Of a stretch of DNA of 42,653 nt, positions 22,717 through 34,900 are shown in pieces. The stretch is from the NCBI GenBank assembly GCA_002633005.1, contig NMRA01000489.1:36329-78981 (forward strand). Reading direction: 5' to 3'. The stretch is from Phoronis australis (lineage: Eukaryota > Phoronida > Phoronidae). Numbering within the stretch: the stretch's first letter is position 1; every line of letters begins with the position of its first letter. Below the pieces are notes generated by a model that searched no databases, was not told the origin of the DNA, and saw nothing but the letters and a program-made list of their open reading frames with translations. Position numbers and translations under genes: made by a program.

Positions 22717-25034
22717 TAATGACATCACCACATACGAGTATAGCCGAGTTTTTTTAAATTTGACTGTTATGCTTATACTACTTTGAAGTGAACAAGTATT
22801 TTTGCTCACAAGGAAGGTAGATTCTACTGTTTTAGGCGATTGGCAGTCTTGCCTCAACCTTCACTACCCAGTCTAGACTGTTATGAATGAGAGCAGAACC
22901 AGTAGCAATCATCCTTAAGACTACACACCTATTACCATGTGCAGAAAGGCTCAATGTGTTATTAAACGTTGCAGTGGACGAAGATGACCTAATTCCCTTG
23001 TCAGGTAATATACATTGCCGATTTCACATCCGAGCAATAGATCTGTATAAGTTGCTGGACTAAGTTACTGCTCATAGGCGGGTTTGGGGGTAGGGGTCCG
23101 CGGTCACCTACCGGACATAAATAAAGGAGCGACACCTTTAACTCTATCGTGAATGTTAGTCCGTCGGAAATTTCAGTCGACCTCCCTCGCAACATCCGAG
23201 ATACGCCGGTGAGACGGGACGTCAAATAACTGCCGGTTCCGGCCGGCACGCCGTTAAAAATGGAGGGCTCTTTGGTGATGACCCAATCACAAAAAAAATG
23301 AGTGACAGTTGCTCTGGAATATGAAAACTCTTAATGAGATTCTTCTGAATCGTAATTTGTCGTAAATTTCACGTCCAATAACTTCGCCACCAGTGGCGAT
23401 GCTCCTAACAAGGGATCACGGGGGTTTCAACTACAAATTTGTTTGTTAATTACTTCTAATACCTGACGCCGCTGAGCTGGAGTTAGTTCACAGTAAATGC
23501 CCAGCAATGACTCAGACTACATGAATTACTTTGTCTTCGCCTGGGAGAAATATATGTATTGGTCCTAGATCTTCGCATTCTGCTTTTTCTTGCTAGACTC
23601 CGAATAATAATAATCATAAATAATGATGTGCAGAATAATGAATTAATTACAAAACGGTGTTTTATATTATTTATTCTCTACACTGTAGATGGCATCCTAG
23701 TCAACCCAGCAACTTTCCATAAAAGAAGTCAATGCAGTAACAAACCCATCTATATTTCACTTTAAGTTACACGAAGCTAACTTCCGGCTTTTCGCGGCCG
23801 AAACGAGGTTATGTAATATGAGGGCGTTTTCCGTAAATAAACAATAGAAGGCACTTACTGTTGTAACTTTTTAAAAAGAATTGGTGCTATTTCCGGAAAA
23901 CGGCCTCAGGGTTTCCAAAAACTTTTGCACTAGAATCACTTAACAGCCCGGTTATCGATGCACTGCGTGGCACTTGAAGATAGGTTTTTATATGTAGGCT
24001 AAATGCAAAATTTGCTTACTCCAAAATTAAAACCAATTTGCACGTCACCGACTTATTTCAAGTTTGGTCTTTCAATTTTCATTATTGTAAAACATTAGTA
24101 ATGCAGAAACACTAAAGCAATGTACAATACAATCACACGTTCACAGTTTCTTGTTCTCCTGAACGTTGGCACAGTATATTATGACTTTTGCCTTGGGACG
24201 TTCCGTTTCCCCTAAACGGCGAGTGCCGAATGTTTTGACTTGATTTCGCGATCATATCTCAAAATACCTGTTCGTTGTAAAATAAAATGAACATTTCTTG
24301 ATTTCTATGGGTATACAGAAGTGGAAATGCTGCTCATTGGCTAGAAATTAACTTCGCTTTAATAAACTGCTTCATTCTTACTCTACTTACACTTGGAAAC
24401 GCCCAATTTTGTCCTGTCAATGTAGCGCTCAATATAACATTAAATTTGGTTAAAATCGTCAACCATTAAATAAATAATATGAGAAGCTGTAAACTCCGTT
24501 AAGACAGGTCACCGTAATTTAGAATAAAAACATTTTTCCAAATATTTACAAACGCAGTTTTGCATAATATGTGCGTTTTCTTGACCACATTGCAAAACAC
24601 CTAAACTACACACTGCCTAAATACATGTATATACAGATTTACATTCTAAGAAAGTGGTATTAAACTCTACATAAGCTTTTACGGATTCGCCGAGTTTTCT
24701 CAGAGTTCGCTCACACACTCGACGGATAAAATCTGATATGGGATAATCTAGCTGCTGTTACGTCGTGCACATATGCAACAGTGCGAGTGCTCTCCGTGTG
24801 TATGAGAGGACTCTGAGAACGCTAGAAACCGCAAAAGCTTGTGTAGTCTTTAATACAACTTGCTTAAACGAAAATTGGCTGCACACACGCACAGATTTCC
24901 TGGTATTAGATTGCCAGTGTGCCATTTTTTAGAGATTACTCGAACAAATCCCTTCGAAAATCGTGGGTGTCCTCCACTGCGACATTCAATATTCGCCAGC
25001 AAAATCAAACAAAAACAGGCAAAATAAAAATAGT
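22717..25034. other. Convergent intergenic region, no gene seen
   Basis: It lies between the 3' ends of the SUMF2-like gene (+) and the 180-aa gene (-). No exon candidate with splice support was seen. An ATTAAA on the minus strand near 24848 could end the 180-aa transcript. Confidence 0.4.
23120..23125 (+). terminator. Candidate polyadenylation signal of SUMF2-like gene
   Basis: AATAAA in ACATAAATAAAGGAGCG, about 400 bases past the stop at 22716. An ATTAAA near 22961 is an earlier, weaker choice. Confidence 0.4.
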
Positions 25035-26297
25035 TTAGTTAAATTTCGATAACAAACTCTTTACTGACTGCGGTTGAATGTGTGGTGCGTATTCGCTGCT
25101 GCATTCCTCAATATGCGCGCCCCCTTTCAGTGACCTTGGGGATATTGGGTAGCCATCCTCTTTTTGTATGTGAAAGGAGTTCTCAGAATGTGTTGTGCCC
25201 TCGTCCACTGGTTGGTCTTCAGCCAGTGACACCAGTTTTGAGCACATGCTTTTCACCTTTGACCCTTTTGCATTGAAAGTCAGAGGTTCTGATTTTTGTG
25301 TTTGGTTTTCCTGAAATAGAGTGAACATTTTCCATTTCGGTTTCACGTGACAGTAATGTACACATCGCCTTGCCTGTTCAAAGGAAGGGTTGTTCGTGGG
25401 TCTTGGGAGATCGAGTTTTCGATAGGTCCACCTTTTACTGAAAGCAATCAACGAGGTCTAAAAAAACGGGGCTACTAGGTTCAAACCCACGAACAGTGGA
25501 TTTCGTGGACTTTGTTCGTTTATTCGGACTTTTTGTTCACTGAGAAGGACCTTTTTTCCCAATTCGCCAAACTGGGGGCTCGTTCGAGCTCCCCGAGTCC
25601 CCCCCTGAGTGCGCCCACTGGAAATCCCATCCCAGTGCAGCGCAACTGTCGTGGAAATCAGGCAGTTGCTATTTCCCAGTTTTAGGACCCAGTCAAATAA
25701 TATACAAGAAAGTTTCCATTGTAGTCATGTCTAAATCTATAATTTACGCATCAAATACTTTACCTGGATGAAACACAATACTTATCATTAAGGAGTGTAA
25801 GACTGCACTGTTTGGTTTCGAGTAATTGCTGGGTTTGTGTCGATGACGTCACTTGGCACGAGACACGGAAGCGATTTAAATTTCTCAAAAATGCACTACT
25901 TCTGGGCCATTTCGGTCGTGCTGCTAATTTCACTAAAATTTGATTTACTGCTCAGGAACTCATGAAACACAGATCATCCAGGCGTCAGTACATAATGAAA
26001 TATACACACAGAAGAAAACGGTCGTTCTACCTGTTTAGACCCAGATAAAGATTTTCGACGTTCTGGTGGTGAGCTATTGATGACGTAATCCTGGCTGCAT
26101 CGCCGAGTGCCGAGTGCGTCCGATATGTAACCTCTTCTCTTCGGCCTCTGCGTCCCTCGTCCGATAGTGTCTGTTCCAGAGTTGTACATCTTCTGGAACT
26201 CTTCGAAGGACACGTGATCGCCATCTTTCTTCGACGATACTCCGTTCATTTTCTTTAGGATTAAAAAATTCACGAATGGCATATTACTTGTACTCAT
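25035..26297 (-). CDS. Unrecognised two-exon protein, 180 aa
   Basis: Exon 1 is 26297-26031 (89 codons, ending AAA CAG|GTAGAA) and exon 2 is 25310-25035, after the acceptor CACTCTATTTCAG. Both are phase 0 and the frame is continuous to the stop. The ATG has an in-frame TGA two codons upstream. The product is hydrophilic, with no signal peptide or membrane span. It has two basic-serine sites (RRCS and ERRKSLS) that fit basophilic kinase sites such as PKA, an acidic segment with KKDGDHVSFEEFQKMY near residue 23, and a serine/glutamate-rich second half ending VKSLLSKFN. It looks like an intrinsically disordered cytosolic or nuclear protein. I do not recognise a family, and a function is not assigned. 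It converges with the SUMF2-like gene. A 5' non-coding exon further upstream is possible. The case for a real gene rests on two long frames joined by matched splice sites. Confidence 0.6.
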
Positions 26298-26510
26298 AAT
26301 ACATCATGTGGTCACATGTAGCTGACTTAGTGGCTCATAAGAAAGCTTTAAGGCCGACTTACTTCACTGCACTGATACACAACCAAAAGTTCCAGATCTC
26401 GGGCTCTTTAGCTATCTACAGTGGATCGAGATAGTCGCATTTCATTACCGGAGTTCACATTTAAGCGTTTTGATCAATTTCTAGTTTGTTTCCGCACACG
26501 TTATAGTAAA

Positions 26511-26947
26511 CTTGGTTGAAAACAAGTCTAAACTTTTGTTTGAAAACTTGATACAGACTCGCTCGTAATGTTTGAAACAATCTCCTTTTTTCGGGTGTGC
26601 AGCTATGCAGCAAAGCACCGAGAGACATTACAAAAAACAAATTAAAACACTAGATATATTTCGAGACTGCACGTCTCATCATCAAGCAATAATTAGAATA
26701 GATATATACGAAGCTTGTATGCCCTCTTCCTGCTGTCACGTGTATTTCAATGTTTACTTCCACTTATTTCCGGATGATGAGACACGAGGTCTCGAAATAT
26801 AGCTCGTGTTTTAATTTGTTGGTTTGTTATGCCTCTCGGTGTTTTGCTGCATAGCTGCACACCTGAGGAAAGGAGATTGTTTTAACACTACGAGCGACTC
26901 AGTATGAAGTTTTCAAACAAAAAGTTTAGTTGTGTTTTCAACAAAGT
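26511..26947. mobile_element. Long-arm foldback transposon (~437 bp)
   Basis: Inverted arms of about 173 bp (26511-26683 and 26774-26947) are separated by a ~90-bp centre. Paired blocks include GTGTGCAGCTATGCAGCAAA, AACAATCTCCTTT, ACAAATTAAAACAC and ATATTTCGAGAC. The arms differ at perhaps one base in eight by eye, so the insertion is not recent. Neither arm nor centre codes for a protein of note. Confidence 0.82.
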
Positions 26948-29900
26948 CTGTGCAGACTCTTACCTCAAATCTTTATAGAGGGTTTGATTACAATCGTGTG
27001 TGATTGAACTTTTCTGTAAATAAAAGCTAAGAAAACCAGCAAGGCATGCCTCTGTCTCTTAACACCACGACTCCTGTGCACAAATGTCATCATGGAAGAG
27101 AACATACTTGACTTCGATCACATCTAATCACACTCCTTTCCAATATGACTAAATTACTAGCCAAGATGAACCGAAGAGGAAATTGTGCGATGGCCTAGGT
27201 GTCTCCTTACATTTTTTAAATTTCACTGTTTACAATTAATCTACAATAGTAACACATGTAATGGGAGTGTTATATTGTTCAATACAATGGCACTGACCAT
27301 ATTACTTGTTTTACAAAAAAGTCACCAAAACTGTTGTTTTTACAAATATAAGTTCACTAAGCTCTTTGGTGATTATTAGGTAACTTCAAACTCAAATTTC
27401 TCAAAAATGTGCAACTTTATATGTGGGAACTTTTTAGATTTTGAAAACACTCTAATAAATGAATTAAAAAACACCAAAATAAAATTGCTCCCCTAAAGTA
27501 CTCACAAAAACCATTTTCTAGAGGCCCTACAAATTCTGGCCCACCGACTATATAGTGTAGCATTGCATTACTGTCATTTAGACATGCGCAAAGGCTATTG
27601 AGTTCACTAGTAGAGTAAGAGTTTTAAGCACCATGATCATGTGTTCTTGAAACTCTCTCACAAGAAGTCCCCTTTTCTCTCAGTGCACAGCGAACACACA
27701 ACTTAGTTACACGTAGATATGACGATTCAGCGAAGCATAGTACTTGGTAACAGAGACCACTGCAGAAGCAAAGAGGCACAAATTTTCGACCACAATGTCC
27801 AACATTAACTTACCTGGTTCTCAGAATTGATTGTTGTTAAAGCTCTCCTCAATAACCACTTCTCACCGTCAGCATAGTCTGGATTAAACATAAGTTAAGA
27901 CAAAGAATTATATTAAGGATGTCGTGTAGTTTATCCCACACGCGTTGAATCAGTCGAGTCCATGTGATATTGTTTTACGTATTCCCCTCCCGCACTACTT
28001 CAACAGTGTCCTCTGACATCTGTGCCCCGTAACATCTGGAACAAAACTGTTAATTACATGACACTTATGTCTCAATTTCCGATTGGTAAATATTACAACA
28101 TCTGCAATTGAGGCGCCGATTCCTAGGTAACTACAATATCAAATATTTTTGTTATTTAACTGTTTTCAAGAACTGTTACAGGTTCAATGCACAATTACTG
28201 TAGTTTTCATCTTTTGTAATCTCTTTTCAAGTAATAAATCGTCACAATTAAAACTGTTTCTTTTACTAGAAAACACTTGTGACTTAACGCGCAAGTATAT
28301 ACATATAGGATGTGATCCGCCACGTGAACAGTCTGGGTGAAGTATTTGAAAAAATCTGCCGAAAAAATGAAAGAAACTTAGGAATTCGAAGCGTATGGGA
28401 TAAACACAAAACGTACCTCGATGAAGTAATATCCCACTCGACATTATTCCGCGTATCGACCGAGTCCGAAGGTCAAGGTCGATAAGCGGAATAATAAACT
28501 GTATTGGGACGAATAGGTTTTTATTTCGTATGTGTCTCAAAAATACTGAAACTGACGATATTTTCTAGAAATTCTTACAACATTCAAAATGAATATTCTC
28601 ACGTTAGCACCTTCAAGAAGTATGTTCGCCACAATCTGAATTTTTATGAGTTTTCGCGCTCCAGGCCTCTTTAACCTGTTGATAGAGTTATTTTGTCGAT
28701 TGACTGTCCGTGGTGGTTGCAGAAACAGCAATTGCAGACTTACCATGTCCACTACCTTCGAAACATGCAAACATGGGCTAACTTGGAACCAGAACGTGAA
28801 TGACGTAACACTGAAGCTTGAAAACTTTGTTTACAGAAATATTAACCTTCTGCCTGATCATACATGATTTATTGTTCAGTGGCTACTGTTTGCTTCTAAA
28901 TGGTTTAGTTTCATTGAAACTTGACATTACAATTCACCGTTGAGTAGTAGGCCTTGTCGTTCACCATCGAAGCATGACCTGTATTAGCTTAACTAACTTA
29001 ATCTGAAACAAATGTGTCAGGAAACGGTTTCATTGGAAACTAAATGGCGTCCTTCATTCCAAAAAATTGTTTTGTGATGCACACAAGTTTAAGATATGCT
29101 ACTGACTATACTTGCAAAAATGCACGGATGAGGATGGAATGCTTTTTATCATTCCTGATCAAATAACTCTCTTACGCGGGGATATCACATGTTTACAGAA
29201 CGAACAGTTTTCTATCAATCACAATATCATTTGCTCGAGCCACACAGTTTTCACTGTAATAAAACATAAAAGAACAGTTCTGTTAATTGCTCTTCGTATC
29301 AGCTGTGCTGAGAAATCGTCGTTACCAACACTAGACCTACGCAGCTGTATGTGGCATTATCCTATCTTTTACACCCTGCAGAACAACCTTTGGGATTCCA
29401 GGAGTGAGAGACGCACACCATTACTTCACAGTAAAATCATTTTCTACTAAGCCTACTTACGTTACCATTTATTGAGACACTCAACGTGCACGGGGCTTTC
29501 GGTTTGTTGAGATAGAGGCGAAGCGCTACTGCGGTGATACTTCTTGCTAATATGTAAACAAACCAAAGTATTTAGGTGCAGAACTAACCCATGACATTAA
29601 ATAATTTATAACATGGGCCAATATTATTCACAAACCGCTGTTTAAACCACATTTTGTTATTTTTACTCACCGTGAAGCTTTCGCGTGATATTTCCAAGTA
29701 GCGGCGGTACGATTTTGGATTGATTTATCAATAATCACATCCAGTTACATGGAAATTATCCAGCTTATCAATAAATCCATCACTGATATTGATCAAGTGT
29801 GTAAAACCTCTATCTACATGTAGGATAACTATTGTTCCCTGAGCAGGCTTGTTCTATACAAATACACAGTGACAGTGCGCGAGATCTAAAGTGAAAGCGT

Positions 29901-31910
29901 TCGGTAATTCTCCTTGCATCGCTTACAAGGAAAATGTTATCGCTCTAAATTCGTTGGGCGACTTTAGCTATAAAAATGACTGTATCAATAACTAATGAAA
30001 TCTTGTTGTAAATTAAAATGCTGCGCGGAATATGTGAGACAAATCTCGTTTTGTAGAGCCGTTAACACCATACTGTACTGTTAGATGTCCTGGTAAGTAG
30101 TGAACTGACATGACTGGCTCAAAGTGATAGTGTGTGACATCAACGAACATGTTAGTTTTTGCCGCGATACTCTGCGTAATGAACATGTAACGATTATACC
30201 TGCCTGTGTGTAAGTAGTCCGCTGATTTTTTCAGTGCCAGCTATTTTCGCATTCTATTATAAGTGCACCGTTTTTTTTAAAGCAGTTTAAGTAAGGATTT
30301 GTATATGTTTGAGTTTTGCTCAGAATATCAAACCTTTTCATGATCTCTCGTACGGTTAACGAATCAAAGCGAAGAGATAATTTAGAAAACTCAATCATCG
30401 TTTTTGACAATAATTCATCTTATTGAGTATTTATACCAAAAGAAGTTGGACAAGTTATCATTACACGCGTAGTTTTAAATGTTGCCGCTGAAATCAGTAG
30501 AGACCTTGATCACGTGATCCAATAAATGACCCCTGCTTTCGGAAAATAACAAAGTTACGTTCAGAAATTTTGGATAAACGCGCAGAACATTAGACTAAAG
30601 TATAATGGAATTGCAATCTTAAGCCACTTTTGCAAGCGTGTCTGTTTTAAATAGCGTCAAGATTTCCGACAAGATAGGAAAATAGAAAACTCGAAACGTT
30701 AAGATCTACAAATCTATTGTTACCTTGCTATTTTATTGTTTGCTGGTGAATCTTGAAGGGAAGAAAGCATAGGCGGACAATGTGGGCAGGCGATGTGCAT
30801 ACCGCACGTGCATACCACACGTGCCAGTGGAGCTGATCTGTATCTTGTGGAATGACAAACCTCGGTCGTAAAAGAACCTGTTTATTCTTTGTCTATGTGA
30901 TAGGATGTATAGCATTCTAAGTGCTCAACTCAAAAGTGCTGACCTTTTAACTTTTGAAATGCAGTTTGTATGTATTCTGTTCTACTTTATTTTATTCATG
31001 GTTGTTAGTACACCTCGTGTCTTGTCGACTGTTGCACTGGACTCCCAGGAAGAACAGCAGTGTCAGTGATCGGGCCATCCATTTTGACTAAAGATGAATA
31101 AAACTGAGATCAAATTAATTGAAACTTATTTTGTTTTCTAATGTAAAACGTTAACCTGACAAAGTAAATACACCGCACAACTTTAACATTGTTCACTTCG
31201 AAATATACTACCAAGGCCAACGTGGATCCTACATTTACATGGTTCCTTGATAGTTATCAGCGGAATGTTCGCACTCGGAAAGTTGCTGCCATTTTGTTTG
31301 TGCCCAAGGATTTGACTAGAGTGCGCAGCGTACAAAGCATGGGTTGTACGCGTAGCATAGCATATGCAATTCTACGCGAGCATGGACCAACACTGCTGTA
31401 GAAAAAATAGGAATATTTTTCACACACAGAGCTCACGTTGCACCGTTTCAAGCAGGGACTACTCAAGATAGTTTTTAACACGTTTTTTCACACCCAACAC
31501 TTAATGAACATACTAAAATAAGAGGCATGAATTAATAATAGGCAATCGCAACACCATTGGCTGAACTCGTGCAATGCGGGTCCATTCACCAAGTTTACCT
31601 AGTAGCAGGATTTATACAAATAAAATGTCAATAAATCCAGCACACAGGCATTCACTGCTTCGCTTACAAGAGAAATATCTTGAAGCACAAACAAAAGTTT
31701 CTTTACGCTTGATTTATACTCGTGACCCACATCGCAAGCGGCCACAGTATTCGAGCTCAGGCCATTAGAACGAGCGTCGAGCAGTTGTTGCTCATGGAGC
31801 GTTTGCTGTCAGTGAACTACGACGGAGTCTTCATAAAGGATCGCTCACTTCCGTACACTGGCAGTCATCACAGACAAAGACTGGAGCGTCCTGCAATGTT
31901 GTGAAGCAAC
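26948..31910. other. Intergenic region upstream of the Ly6-type gene
   Basis: About 5 kb with no supported gene. Short frames (for example at 28184-28540 and 29112-29450) lack splice context or family features. A strong donor (GGACATG|GTAAGT) occurs on the minus strand near 28743 and may mark a 5' exon of an unseen transcript. A 19-bp-arm hairpin lies at 28443-28495, and an imperfect palindrome around GCATATGC at 31349-31378. Promoter elements for the Ly6-type gene must lie near its right end, but I cannot point to one. Confidence 0.4.
28443..28495. repeat. Hairpin with 19-bp arms
   Basis: ATTATTCCGCGTATCGACC (28443-28461) pairs with GGTCGATAAGCGGAATAAT (28477-28495), with one mismatch and a 15-base loop. 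It is followed by no T run, so it is not a simple terminator. It may be a remnant of a small inverted-repeat element. Confidence 0.7.
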
Positions 31911-34900
31911 ATGAGGTCTCTACTGGCATTAAGTGTGCTGCTGTCGTCGACAGGTAAGTTTTATTAGCCGAAACTCATGTAACATCATTCGTGCTGCGGT
32001 TTTAGGGCTGATGAGCATTTGTCTATTGTCATATTGTGTGATTATTGTCAATAATCTTTCGCCATGAGTGCAGGAAAGCGGAACGCTTCCATATGGTTAC
32101 ACCGACGCTGATTTTCAAAGCGTCTGATCTAGAGCCATGCCAAGGGAGCTTATAACTGTCGAGCACGTGCTGTTCCAGTGTTCTACCCTACTCATCCCCG
32201 TCGTTTAGGAACAATTTTTGGGAAATTTACCAAAAAACACTGTGTATATCCTGATTTACATTGTCCTTACTATGCCACCTAGTATTTGCATGACTTCGGA
32301 TTTTTTCTTCAGGAACCCGGGACCGACTTCTTTGTTTATAATATACATAACATATTCCTTCGCTCAACAAACGCAAAGCCCCTCAACAAATCAATGTTGG
32401 GTGGACATTTACAACACAAGTGGCAAGTTTTCAGGAATACGCTTACGTAAGCTGCACTCACAGTTACGCTTTTGACCGGAGACTAAGAGACGGGGAAGCA
32501 TGGGCGGCGCACCAGGGGGCTGGGAGGGGGGAGGGGCTATAGCCCCACCTATTTCAGTGCTGCGCCGCCCATGGGAAGGACAGTCTCGTTGACACAAGAG
32601 GCAGGAGAGTGGCGCAGCACATTCACAAAAAATCCAAATAGACCATTAATGCGCTGGGCAATGAAAAATTGGTCAATTGGTAACCCCAAACAAATTACAA
32701 TACCACGGGGTCTAAACCGTAGCTGGGCTAAAACTATAGTATTCCATGTTGTCACCACTGGCACTGTGTTCAAAACAGTTGAACAATATTTTTTTTTGGT
32801 AAATCTGCATCATTTAGAATACCGGTATTAGTACATAAAACCATGTTACAGTAAATCGTCCTCTGCGTAGCCTCTGTATGACAACAAATAGTAACATAAC
32901 TTAGTAAATTATTCTAAGGCATCCTTTTCATGGGCGGTGCAGCACTGAAATAAGTGGGGCTATAGCCCCCCCCCCCCAGCCCCCTATGGTGCGCCGCCCA
33001 TGCGTAGTTTTATCATGTGTACAGTTTTGTATCTTAAACGTCTTTTTATGGAATTTTATCCTTGTGTAATAAAAACTGTAGTTGTAGTAATAATAGTAAT
33101 AGTAATAGTAACAGTAGCAGTAATACATTCAAATGGAAAACTATCGTATCTCGGTTGCAATGTCAGGTTCTGCTATGTCACCAGTGTTGGAGCACACTAC
33201 CCTGCAATACTGCACATGTTCTTGAAAGTGTTGATTACATTCATGGTCAACCCTAATGACTGCAGTTGTTTCTGATACATATATGGTCGGCAGCGCAGTC
33301 ATGATCCACGCATACTTCCGCCCGGGCGTCAACATGTGTCGAACGCGACAAGTTTTGTCATCAACAGCGGCACGGCACAGTTTGTGACATTATACACGTA
33401 TCTTCGTCCGGGCGACAGTATGTGTCGACTGCGACAATATATGTTGCAATAGTCCCTCTTACTTTGTTAATACGAGCGACCGCGATTACTAAAATCGCTT
33501 ATCGATCTGAAGTGTTTCTAGTGTGTTTTTTAAACTTGTATAACAGACCGAATTTAGCTCTAAGATGTTACGATTACACGCGAAACAAACGTCACCAACT
33601 GGTCAAATTATTCGTTGAACTATCACTTCAGCTTAGAAACGCATTAATTTAATCGCTAAACTATGCTTTGAAGTTTCAGTATCCCTGTTTGAAGATAGCA
33701 CTCGGAACAAATGTTTTCGGCGTATAATTGCTAAAACAACTGTCGACGACTGGTGTAATCGGCCAAATTATGATCTTCGGTAGTTTAAAGGACATATCAT
33801 CAGATAGAAACTTGCTACAATTGTCAGTCTGTCGGAACTGATAGACACAGATCAAATATGCTTTTAGTGATCCATTTAACCGTCTAACGAGTATCTGTAA
33901 TTAATTCCGTAATTAATTTCTATTAATTGTTTTTCTTTGATGCTGACGCGAGGCGTTTTTTTATAATTTCTTTGAAGTTTCTGCTTGCCTGTATTTCTCA
34001 TGTTTTCTCGGTTGTCTATGAATGCTTGAAAAAATTGTGGTCTATACCTTGGTCAATCATATACTGCACTCAGCCGCGATATTACTTCCAACTGCCTGTT
34101 ATTACACAAGTTACAATTAATCAGTAGATAGGGCCAACGGCCTGTACTTTATAAGGAAGCATAGTCGTAACGATCTCCTACAGGCCCGAAATCCAACCTT
34201 CAACTTTGTATATATTGTGCATAATTATGGACTAACGACAAAGGTATATTTCAAAGATAAATTTTACCGAAATGAACACGTCAAGGTTGAAAACGTCAAA
34301 GCAACATGAGCTTCTATTATGTTCTCGAGCCCAAATTCAGAAACGCGTATTTTGGGATCATGCAAAAAGTAGATCAGAAAATTCCAAAATTTAGTCTTGA
34401 TTCGAGTTTGGGTATTAGATTCTTCAGGCTGGCAAGACTCCGTAGAAAATACAGACATTTACTTAAAGGAATATTGCCGGCGAGAAAAGTGATTTCCTGA
34501 GATCAACCCCGGCACGGAATGGAACTTAGAACTGCCGCGATCGCAGCCTAACGCTCTGCCATCGGAGCCAATCAATTAATGACAGACAATTTTAAGTGCT
34601 CAGTGGTGAAGTCAATGACCCTGATTTCTCGAAATGTCTGGCAGGCAATGGATAGAATTGGCGATTTGTAATAAAATCGAAAAAAGCAACGGGTTTTTGT
34701 TGTTTTACAGCTCTGAAATTAATAACTTCAGGAAGTCTGTCCCATACAACATGAAAATATAATAAAAAATGTGCCGATAAAATCTGGTCTGTTCTTGGCT
34801 CATTTTGAAACATGCACTCATCAGCTGACACCAGGTGTCGCTGGGTAGAAAGGGCGGATACCGATCCGTTTCAGCTTGCACCAGGTAACTTTTCTGTGTG

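Noticed and set aside
28646-28867. Overlapping frames on both strands with a strong minus-strand GTAAGT donor near 28743
   Set aside because: The donor is good but no partner exon with matching phase was found, so no gene is claimed.
29112-29450. 112-codon frame on the plus strand
   Set aside because: Composition is not protein-like and no splice or family support was seen.
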